A stretch of 5,170 bases of DNA, from assembly GCA_003485015.1 (NCBI GenBank), contig DNCN01000079.1:1-5170 (forward strand), written 5' to 3'. The notes under the pieces were generated by a model. It did not search any database and was not told the origin of the DNA. It saw only the letters and a list, made by a program, of their open reading frames with translations. Made by a program: the position numbers and the translations under genes. Positions 1 to 5,170 of this stretch are shown in pieces. Position 1 is the first letter of the stretch. Each line of letters opens with the position of its first letter. Origin of the DNA: a bacterium (GTDB taxonomy: Bacteria > UBA9089).

Positions 1-759
1 TGAATTTCCAAATCTATCAACACATACTTCAGCCGAGATTTCCGCTGGAGCTCTTATTCCCTCAATCTCTCCTGCTTTCCCTTCGGGGACAAAATAGCTT
101 TCTATTCCATATTTTACTCCAATAATACTCTTCTCTTCAATTGAGAGTACCTCCGCAGAAATTATTACGATTCTTCCCCTTGTGTAAAGCTTCTCCATGG
201 TATCCATAACCTCTGTATGACTTGTACTAATAGCACCACTAATTACAACCCATCTCTCATCCACCTGCTCAAATGGGATATAACGTGTTTCACCAATTTT
301 ACACCTTTTGCACTCCCACCTATCGAGACTTTCAACCCTTTTAATTACTTCGGAATTATCTTCTAACCAACCCATTTCGCTCACATCGGAAAAATTTCCC
401 ATTTTATTTATTCGCTCTACTCGTGGATGATATTTAACCTTCCCCACCATATAAACACTTCCTTTAGGAGGTTTCTCTCTTGTTACTGTTTCGACTTCCC
501 AGAACTTTTCGCCCTTCTTAAGTGTGACATAAACAATATCGTTCTTCTTGAAGATCTTTACCACAGGTATATCAATCCTCGAAATCTTATACCTCAACTC
601 TACATATTCTCCCCGGAAGATGTCTCTTGGGTCAACAGGAGCAACTTCAAGCAGAATCCTCTTTCCCATTTTTAATGTGTAAATCTTTGTTCCAGCCATA
701 AAAAGCAAGAAGAGTATCTGGAATGTTATAAGAATATAAAAAGTGACCTTCTTATCCAT
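1..759 (-). CDS. GDYXXLXY-family membrane-anchored protein (3' end cut by window edge)
   Basis: This frame is open for 253 codons from ATG at 759 to the left edge, with no stop, so the C-terminus is missing. Residues 6-23 form one hydrophobic segment after a short lysine-rich start (MDKKVTF), which suggests an N-terminal membrane anchor with the rest outside the cytoplasm. The family signature appears as GEYVELRY at 50-57, with Glu in place of the usual Asp, preceded by PVDPRDIFR. The second conserved block, YGIESYFVPEGK, is at 217-228. Between the blocks the protein is longer than is usual for this family (roughly 160-200 residues in all) and carries a CKRC pair at 150-153. The start overlaps the stop of the upstream DUF2157 gene by 8 bases, so translation is probably coupled; an AAAGG lies only 3 bases before the ATG. 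Members commonly sit beside DUF2157 genes. Their biochemical function is unknown. Family assignment is firm, function is not. Confidence 0.87.
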   Translation of the reverse strand, partial: MDKKVTFYILITFQILFLLFMAGTKIYTLKMGKRILLEVAPVDPRDIFRGEYVELRYKISRIDIPVVKIFKKNDIVYVTLKKGEKFWEVETVTREKPPKGSVYMVGKVKYHPRVERINKMGNFSDVSEMGWLEDNSEVIKRVESLDRWECKRCKIGETRYIPFEQVDERWVVISGAISTSHTEVMDTMEKLYTRGRIVIISAEVLSIEEKSIIGVKYGIESYFVPEGKAGEIEGIRAPAEISAEVCVDRFGNS

Positions 760-2074
760 CTGCCTTTATTCTCTCAATAATTCTTTTTCGCCTCTTTTCA
801 AGCCACAGTCCACCCGAAAGGAGAATCGACCCTGCAATTATGAAGAATACTGACCTTGGAAGATATCTCCAAGTCCAATCAATGTATCTTGTGATGAAGT
901 GGACTGCAAAGAATAGAAAACCTAAGTTTGCAAGGAGTGCATCTCTTGTATAATACCCAAGAAAGATAGAGCCAACAGAGATAAATAAGAGCATTATATT
1001 CAAAATTAAACCATAAAAGATTACATTTGGGAACGAAAGAGTTAGAATAATAAGAGTTAAAAGCAAAATCAGTTCATAATTGAAAGGTTTTTTGGTCTTA
1101 ACAGGAAGATAAAGGAGTGTAAGTATGAGAAGTAGACAGATTACCAATAGAAGGAGTATTCCCATCATAATCCAAAATGGCAGTGGGGAAAAGCCATTGA
1201 GTGTCTCCACAAACTCCTTACAGATTCCTCTGAAACTTAGTAGATAAATTGAACCAAAGATGATTGAAATTCCTATAGATCTATAAATTCGGTGGAAGTT
1301 ATAAATCTTTTCAATAGTAGAATGTAATAGTCCTACAGAATATAGGAATAACCCAAAGAGAGAATAACAGATCAAAATTAGATAGTCTGCGCTGTCTTCA
1401 AGATAACATCTACAGGGGCCAAAACCGAACCAGAGAGAAATTCCGAGGATACTCAATAACAGAGGTATTTTCCCCTTCTGGTAATAGCATCCTGGAATAA
1501 CTATCCCTAGCATTAAGATAAGATAAAGGTAATTTGGGGTACCGAAGTCGATGCATTTCCAAATCCCCCAAAAAGTGAGTAATCCTGAAGAGAAGGCAAG
1601 GATTGGAACCTCTTTAAGCAGTAAGGCAACAGGAAAGATTCCTAGTGACCAGAAAAGTATTCCATTGTGGTATCTTGAGGTTATATGATAGATCTGAGCA
1701 ACCAGCCAGATTCCCGCACCAAAAAGGAGTGAGCCCAGGAACAAGAGTCCCCTTCCTGTCTTCGGGTAATTTCTAAGGTATGTCAGATGGTATCCAAAAT
1801 GGTTAACCAGAAATATTGCTCCAAAGAGCATACTGAGTTTGGCTACTTTTGGTATCTTCTGCCAATTTGAAGCGATAAGAAGGATGATCCCCGCTCCTAA
1901 AAGTACTGCACCAATGATTGAGATGGCTGCGATAAATTTTGAAGGGACAAGTCCCTTCTCCTCTGGAATTTCATATTTTTGCTTAATTTTCTCTGCTTGC
2001 TCTTCTGTGATGATTCTTTCTTTAAGCCAGGTATTTAGTTCTTTTTTAAGCCATGAAATATTCTTCTTGTTCAT
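752..2074 (-). CDS. DUF2157 family polytopic membrane protein
   Basis: The product is 440 residues long. Residues 1-40 are a soluble, charged helical segment (WLKERIITEEQAEKI at 17-31) typical of the DUF2157 N-terminus. About 14 hydrophobic segments follow, roughly at 46-68, 77-97, 108-128, 138-153, 156-172, 180-198, 202-219, 229-249, 265-281, 299-325, 333-351, 353-373, 380-396 and 406-424. Family landmarks are GAGIILLIASNWQKIP (60-75), LFGAGIWLVAQIYHI (117-131) and, near the end, LPRSVFFIIAGSILL (405-419) followed by a basic tail (EKRRKR). It should sit in the cytoplasmic membrane; no enzymatic activity is established for the family. ATG at 2074 is the only reasonable start: no ATG, GTG or TTG lies between it and the upstream in-frame stop, and the next Met is residue 82. 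No Shine-Dalgarno is visible. It overlaps the next gene by 8 bases, forming a probable two-gene unit. Family confidence is high, role unknown. Confidence 0.9.
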   Translation of the reverse strand: MNKKNISWLKKELNTWLKERIITEEQAEKIKQKYEIPEEKGLVPSKFIAAISIIGAVLLGAGIILLIASNWQKIPKVAKLSMLFGAIFLVNHFGYHLTYLRNYPKTGRGLLFLGSLLFGAGIWLVAQIYHITSRYHNGILFWSLGIFPVALLLKEVPILAFSSGLLTFWGIWKCIDFGTPNYLYLILMLGIVIPGCYYQKGKIPLLLSILGISLWFGFGPCRCYLEDSADYLILICYSLFGLFLYSVGLLHSTIEKIYNFHRIYRSIGISIIFGSIYLLSFRGICKEFVETLNGFSPLPFWIMMGILLLLVICLLLILTLLYLPVKTKKPFNYELILLLTLIILTLSFPNVIFYGLILNIMLLFISVGSIFLGYYTRDALLANLGFLFFAVHFITRYIDWTWRYLPRSVFFIIAGSILLSGGLWLEKRRKRIIERIKADG

Positions 2075-2086
2075 GTTTTTTAAAAA

Positions 2087-2092
2087 ATTACA
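2087..2092 (-). promoter_or_regulatory. Possible -10 box just upstream of the DUF2157 gene
   Basis: TGTAAT on the minus strand matches the bacterial -10 consensus at five of six bases and ends 12 bases before the ATG. A transcript from it would have only about a 5-base leader, which would fit the lack of a Shine-Dalgarno sequence. No good -35 box lies 16-18 bases upstream; the hexamer at 17 bases is TATAAA. In AT-rich spacer DNA such a match can arise by chance. Confidence 0.2.
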
Positions 2093-2127
2093 ATCTGTTT
2101 TTGGACTTGTTTATATTCAATAAGCCT

Positions 2128-2147
2128 AAAGATGCTTGGCATTCTTT
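2128..2147. other. Small bulged inverted repeat in the nfi-DUF2157 spacer
   Basis: On the plus strand AAAG-ATGC, loop TTG, GCAT-(T)-CTTT can fold into an 8-bp stem with one bulged base. It lies 11 bases past the nfi stop, where a terminator would be expected, but no U-run follows it on the minus strand (the next bases are AGGCTT). It may be a weak or factor-dependent end signal, or chance. Confidence 0.25.
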
Positions 2148-2157
2148 ATTCTTACTG

Positions 2158-2856
2158 TTAAGCAAAATTCTGAGAACTATGGTGGATTTGAGAGAGCCTA
2201 TGCGCTAGTCGGAGCGGCTCTGGTAAGCGATATTTGGGAGTACACTTCAGCACAACCTCTACCGAAAGACCCATATCGATTTTATGCCCTGGTGAGACAA
2301 AGACTGGTTTGACAGAGTCCCTTGTCCGCACAACCATACCTACAATCTCACTTGTCGTAGAATCTTTTAAAGGGCTCCTTCTACCTCTTTCTAGTAGAGG
2401 GTTTTCATATTCGCCATAGAGGAGATTTTTGGCACAACCGATGGTAGCTACATCAAACAGAATGCCCATATGTGCGGCGATACCCATTCTTCTCGGATGG
2501 GCAATTCCCTGGCCATCAAAGAGGATTACATCAGGTTGGAGTTTAAATTCCTGTAGTAGTTGAACCAGTATTGGCCCTTCTCGAAAAGATAGATATCCAG
2601 GTATATAAGGAGGAGGTATCTCTTCTTCTCTGATTATTATAACCCTATCGATAAGCTGAAGTCCTGCAAGGCTCATAATTACACCGGCGGCAATAACTCT
2701 TTGATCATTGAATGAAACATCGCATCCAGCAATGGACTCTATCTCCTCAAAAGAGTTGAATGTAGGTTTCAAAGAGACCTTCTCAGAAAGCTCCTCTTGT
2801 AAGATTTTGGCCTCTCTTGGTGATAGATTCCATGGATGTTCAATCTTGAGTTTCAT
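2158..2856 (-). CDS. nfi: Endonuclease V (deoxyinosine 3' endonuclease)
   Basis: The 232-residue product has the full set of endonuclease V motifs. This cytoplasmic Mg-dependent enzyme cuts DNA at the second phosphodiester bond 3' of deoxyinosine, which arises by adenine deamination, and so starts alternative excision repair. Visible landmarks are AGCDVSF (43-49, metal ligand Asp46), PYIPGYLSFREGP (83-95, with the wedge Tyr84 and Glu93), DGQGIAHPRR (114-123, Asp114), ATIGCAKNLLYG (137-148, Lys143), FVSPGHKID (186-194) and PEPLRLAH (212-219). DGQG replaces the DGHG of the E. coli enzyme, as in the Thermotoga enzyme. Length is normal (about 220-230). ATG at 2856 gives the usual N-terminus, and no other Met occurs until residue 61. 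The start lies 17 bases inside the end of glmM and has only a weak purine-rich signal, so it probably depends on translational coupling with glmM. No catalytic residue appears missing. Confidence 0.96.
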   Translation of the reverse strand: MKLKIEHPWNLSPREAKILQEELSEKVSLKPTFNSFEEIESIAGCDVSFNDQRVIAAGVIMSLAGLQLIDRVIIIREEEIPPPYIPGYLSFREGPILVQLLQEFKLQPDVILFDGQGIAHPRRMGIAAHMGILFDVATIGCAKNLLYGEYENPLLERGRRSPLKDSTTSEIVGMVVRTRDSVKPVFVSPGHKIDMGLSVEVVLKCTPKYRLPEPLRLAHRLSQIHHSSQNFA

Positions 2857-4225
2857 TTAAGACACCCAAGACCGCATGGTCGATCTCCTTCTCTATGGTC
2901 TCTGCCAATTGATGGGCCAGAAGAGATATCCTCTCTTCACTCAGCCCTTCGATCATGATCCGGCAGAGGGGTTCTGTCCCTGAGTATCGGACAAGCACAC
3001 GACCTTCACTTCCTAGTTCATTCTCTATATCAGTAATGGCCTTTTGGATCTTTTCTATCTCTTCTAAAGGTAGTTTATCCTTGACCTTTATGTTCAGAAG
3101 GATCTGGGGAATGGGCTCCATTATTTTGGCTAGCTCTGAGAGAGGAGTATTAGAGAAGGTCATAGTTGAGAGAAGCTTGAGGGCAGTGAGTGTACCATCA
3201 CCAGTGGTACTCTCATTGAGAAGGATGATATGACCCGACTGCTCACCGCCTAAGACCGCTCCTTGGCGTTGCATCTCCTCAAGCACATAGCGATCACCCA
3301 CCTTCGTCCTTATCATACTAATCCCCATCCCCCTGAAGCACAGTTCTAATCCTAAGTTGCTCATCAAGGTGGTGATCACGAGATCCCCTTTTAACTCCCC
3401 TTTCTCTTTCATAGACTTGGCCAAGATAGCCATTATCCTATCTCCATCGACTATCTTACCTTTTTCATCTATGGCGATTACCCTATCCCCATCACCGTCA
3501 AAGGCAAAACCTATATCAGCACCCATCTCTTTGACCACTTCACTTGCTCCTTCAGGATGGAGAGCACCGCAGCATAGGTTTATATTTCTTCCGTCGGGAT
3601 GGCAATGGATAGGAATAACTTCTAGACCGAGTTCATCGAAGAGTAGGGGAATAATCTCTGAAAGAGCGCCATTGGCACAATCAGTGACTACCTTAAGACC
3701 TCTTAAATCTATTGAGGGAGGGATGGTCTGCTTGAGGAATTCGAGATATAAGGTTTTGGCTTCTCTATCTCTTTGGATCCTTCCCCAACCCTCGGTTATT
3801 CGAGGAAGATCGGTCTCTCGAGAGAGGATCATCTCCTCTATCTCTTTTTCTGTCCTATCAGAGAGCTTGAATCCATCTGGACCAAAGAACTTCAAGCCAT
3901 TGTCCTGATAGGGGTTGTGGGAGGCAGAGATGACTACCCCTGAGGTAATCTTATACTCCCTTGTGAGGTAAGCCACTCCTGGCGTGGGAATGATTCCACC
4001 CAGAAGGATATCTACCCCCTCTGAAGCTAGGCCAGCAGCCAAGGCAGCCTCTAACACATCACCTGACTTTCGGGTATCCTTGGCGATAAAGACCCTCCTT
4101 TCCTTCTCCTTATGGAGGACATGGGCTAAAACCTTACCTATCTTCAGGATGAACTCAGGGGTCATTGGCCAGACATCGACTCTCCCTCTTATACCATCTG
4201 TGCCAAATAGCTTCTTATTCTTCAT
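2840..4225 (-). CDS. glmM: Phosphoglucosamine mutase
   Basis: The 461-residue product belongs to the alpha-D-phosphohexomutase family. It interconverts glucosamine-6-phosphate and glucosamine-1-phosphate in the cytoplasm, the step before GlmU makes UDP-GlcNAc for peptidoglycan and other envelope sugars. Landmarks in order: LFGTDGIRG (6-14), the phosphoserine loop SASHNPYQDNG (100-110, catalytic Ser102), the metal-binding loop DGDGDR (243-248), the sugar-binding loop GGEQSGH (326-332) and the phosphate-binding loop RYSGTEP (413-419). GEQSGH and the TTGDG that follows favour GlmM over phosphomannomutase or phosphoglucomutase. Length is slightly above the usual 445-450 because of a short C-terminal tail that overlaps nfi. 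The ATG at 4225 gives the standard N-terminus and has a UGAGG 10 bases upstream. It follows folP after 270 bases; the cdaA and ybbR genes often found next to glmM are absent here. The protein appears intact. Confidence 0.96.
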   Translation of the reverse strand: MKNKKLFGTDGIRGRVDVWPMTPEFILKIGKVLAHVLHKEKERRVFIAKDTRKSGDVLEAALAAGLASEGVDILLGGIIPTPGVAYLTREYKITSGVVISASHNPYQDNGLKFFGPDGFKLSDRTEKEIEEMILSRETDLPRITEGWGRIQRDREAKTLYLEFLKQTIPPSIDLRGLKVVTDCANGALSEIIPLLFDELGLEVIPIHCHPDGRNINLCCGALHPEGASEVVKEMGADIGFAFDGDGDRVIAIDEKGKIVDGDRIMAILAKSMKEKGELKGDLVITTLMSNLGLELCFRGMGISMIRTKVGDRYVLEEMQRQGAVLGGEQSGHIILLNESTTGDGTLTALKLLSTMTFSNTPLSELAKIMEPIPQILLNIKVKDKLPLEEIEKIQKAITDIENELGSEGRVLVRYSGTEPLCRIMIEGLSEERISLLAHQLAETIEKEIDHAVLGVLNETQD

Positions 4226-4235
4226 TTTATTGAAA

Positions 4236-4240
4236 CCTCA
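4236..4240 (-). promoter_or_regulatory. Ribosome binding site of glmM
   Basis: UGAGG on the minus strand lies 10 bases before the glmM ATG, a slightly long but workable spacing. It supports the ATG at 4225, which also gives the conserved LFGTDGIRG N-terminus. Two copies of CCUCA, complementary to this site, occur earlier in the same leader (4391-4387 and 4436-4432 region). Confidence 0.6.
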
Positions 4241-4330
4241 GGGGCCAAGCCTTTAACCGTTTTGATAACGAATAACGCCAATCTTATCCCAGAAAGGAAG
4301 ATTCTACACTTCTAATCGGTTCATCGATAA

Positions 4331-4357
4331 GCTAACACCCAGTTTATTGTTGTTAGC
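4331..4357. repeat. 7-bp inverted repeat GCTAACA / TGTTAGC
   Basis: The arms at 4331-4337 and 4351-4357 are perfect complements around a 13-base loop. The centre lies about 120 bases before the glmM start. It could be a protein-binding dyad or an RNA hairpin in the glmM leader. No U-run follows on either strand, so it is not an intrinsic terminator. Confidence 0.4.
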
Positions 4358-4407
4358 CCAGAACCACCGAGAGATGAATGGGGAACAATGAGGATGACCA
4401 ATTCTTT

Positions 4408-4427
4408 GGATATCTGAAAGCATATCC
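4408..4427. repeat. 6-bp inverted repeat GGATAT / ATATCC
   Basis: Arms at 4408-4413 and 4422-4427 pair perfectly around an 8-base loop. The second arm shares bases 4423-4427 with the stronger hairpin at 4423-4449, so the two structures cannot form together in one RNA. That gives an arrangement of alternative folds, although a 6-bp stem alone is weak. Confidence 0.35.
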
Positions 4428-4449
4428 CCTTAATGAGGATAAAGGGATA
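4423..4449 (-). other. 10-bp RNA hairpin downstream of folP
   Basis: In minus-strand RNA the arms UAUCCCUUUA and UAAGGGGAUA form ten consecutive pairs around the 7-base loop UCCUCAU. One pair is G-U, which would be an A-C mismatch in plus-strand RNA, so the structure favours the direction of folP and glmM. It starts 46 bases after the folP stop. The bases that follow (UGCUUUCAGAU) contain no U-run, so it is not a standard intrinsic terminator. It could stabilise the folP mRNA end, act as a weak terminator, or be part of a glmM leader. Confidence 0.45.
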
Positions 4450-4495
4450 ATAAAGGCAAGAAAGATCTTGAGTATATCTAAAAGAGAGAAACTAC

Positions 4496-5170
4496 TTAAC
4501 TGGGACAATAATCTTCTCCCCTCTTTATGGCATCACACATTTTAGCTACCTTAACCATCTCCTTAACATCATGGACTCGAATGAGACTTGCACCATTGAG
4601 GATACAGGTAGCAACACAGGCAGCAGTTCCCTCCAATCGCTGGTCAACAGAAAGGTCTAAGACCTTGCCGATGACACTCTTGCGGGATGGCCCGATGAGG
4701 ATGGGGTAGCCAAGGGATTTAAACTTATCAAGGCCTTTCATAATCTCGAGGTTATGGGCCACGGTCTTACCAAAGCCAATTCCTGGATCGATAACGATCC
4801 GCTCCTTCTCTATTCCTTCCTCTTTGGCTGTTTTAATCGCCTCTTTAAAATACCCTGTTATCTCTTCGATGAGGTCATCATAGTGGGGATTCTCCTGCAT
4901 ATCTTGGGGCCTCCCCTTGATATGCATCAGAACTACAGCTGCCTTAGAGGCAGCTACAACTTCTTTCATCTCAGGATCGAACCTCAAGGCACTGATGTCA
5001 TTGATCATATGGGCACCCAATCTGAGGCAGTCTTTAGCCACCTCTGATTTATATGTATCGACAGAGATAGGTAGATCTACCTCCTCAAGGAGCCTTTCTA
5101 CTACAGGGATGATCCTTCTCTTCTCCTCCTCCACACTGATTGGTTGGGAGCCTGGCCGGGTGGACTCTCC
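4496..5170 (-). CDS. folP: Dihydropteroate synthase, 5' end cut by window edge
   Basis: The visible 224 residues are the C-terminal part of DHPS, which joins 7,8-dihydropterin pyrophosphate to p-aminobenzoate in cytoplasmic folate synthesis. The frame stays open to the right edge and begins with GESTRPGSQPIS (residues 1-12 of the fragment), a conserved DHPS block. A GTG at 5134 therefore lies inside the gene and is not the start. Further landmarks: SVDTYK (36-41), NDIS (57-60), LMHIKG (81-86), DPGIGFGKT (128-136), GPSRKS (160-165, substrate-binding Lys) and RVHDV (198-202, Arg/His of the pterin/phosphate site). These describe a TIM-barrel enzyme with all expected C-terminal loops. About 50-60 residues, including the N-terminal NVTPDSFSDGG-type motif, should lie beyond the edge. 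The stop at 4496-4498 is followed by a 270-base spacer before glmM, on the same strand. Confidence 0.96.
   Translation of the reverse strand, partial: GESTRPGSQPISVEEEKRRIIPVVERLLEEVDLPISVDTYKSEVAKDCLRLGAHMINDISALRFDPEMKEVVAASKAAVVLMHIKGRPQDMQENPHYDDLIEEITGYFKEAIKTAKEEGIEKERIVIDPGIGFGKTVAHNLEIMKGLDKFKSLGYPILIGPSRKSVIGKVLDLSVDQRLEGTAACVATCILNGASLIRVHDVKEMVKVAKMCDAIKRGEDYCPS

Larger units (their letters stand above)
4226..4495. other. 270-base folP-glmM spacer without a convincing gene
   Basis: No frame on either strand shows a recognisable protein. On the plus strand a 55-codon frame (4378-4545) exists, but it runs into the folP coding region and has no family resemblance. The spacer contains three inverted repeats (4331-4357, 4408-4427, 4423-4449), a 9-base direct repeat AATGAGGAT (4387-4395 and 4432-4440) and the glmM ribosome binding site. 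A TAGAAT on the minus strand about 75-80 bases before glmM could be a -10 box, but its best -35 partner (TTATCG, 18 bases away) is poor. In many bacteria cdaA and ybbR occupy this position between folP and glmM; I see no remnant that I can identify as either. Confidence 0.6.

Noticed and set aside
427..675. Plus-strand frame of 82 codons
   Set aside because: It lies wholly opposite the GDYXXLXY coding sequence, whose frame is supported by two family motifs.
1839..2123. Plus-strand frame of 94 codons covering the start of the DUF2157 gene
   Set aside because: It is antisense to the conserved N-terminal half of DUF2157 and to its upstream region, with no recognisable domain.
3357..3908. Plus-strand frame of 183 codons
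   Set aside because: It is antisense to the core of glmM, including the DGDGD metal loop, and its serine/proline-rich translation is typical of an antisense shadow.
4423..4449. Intrinsic (rho-independent) terminator after folP
   Set aside because: The stem is good, but no U-run follows it in the minus-strand RNA, so it is reported only as a hairpin.
4378..4545. Plus-strand 55-codon frame beginning MGNNEDDQFFG with a weak GAGAG upstream
   Set aside because: It ends inside the folP coding region on the opposite strand, matches no family I recognise, and overlaps the inverted repeats. A chance frame is the simpler reading, although the first 39 codons have plausible composition.
4754..5047. 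Plus-strand frame of 97 codons
   Set aside because: It is antisense to conserved folP motifs and shows no family resemblance.
5132..5134. GTG as the start codon of folP
   Set aside because: The frame continues upstream with GESTRPGSQPIS, a conserved DHPS block, so the true start lies beyond the right edge.

Overview
The window shows a compact bacterial gene block in which every recognisable gene lies on the minus strand, so it reads from right to left. FolP and GlmM of the bacterial type point to a bacterium. The base composition looks moderately AT-rich, and the endonuclease V has a Thermotoga-like DGQG motif. These traits would fit an uncultured or deep-branching lineage, but nothing here fixes the phylum.

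Layout in transcription order. (1) At 5170-4496 is the C-terminal part of folP (dihydropteroate synthase), cut by the right edge. (2) At 4495-4226 is a 270-base gap with no convincing gene. It holds several inverted repeats, including a 10-bp stem that is better formed in minus-strand RNA, and ends in the glmM ribosome binding site. (3) At 4225-2840 is glmM (phosphoglucosamine mutase), intact by motifs and length. (4) At 2856-2158 is nfi (endonuclease V), whose start overlaps the end of glmM by 17 bases. (5) An 83-base gap (2157-2075) follows. (6) At 2074-752 is a multi-pass membrane protein of the DUF2157 family. (7) At 759-1 is a GDYXXLXY-family protein. It overlaps the DUF2157 stop by 8 bases and runs off the left edge without a stop.

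How they fit together: folP (folate synthesis) and glmM (conversion of glucosamine-6-phosphate to glucosamine-1-phosphate for peptidoglycan) are housekeeping genes that often sit near each other. In many bacteria cdaA and ybbR lie between them; here that position holds only non-coding DNA. nfi, a repair gene for deaminated adenine, is tied to glmM by overlap. The DUF2157/GDYXXLXY pair is a recurrent membrane module of unknown function and probably forms its own transcription unit.

The less ordinary points are an apparent insert of about 100 residues with a CxxC pair in the GDYXXLXY protein, the structured folP-glmM spacer, and the weak translation signal of the DUF2157 gene. I found no mobile element, CRISPR array, tRNA or rRNA. 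I also found no clearly new multi-gene system.
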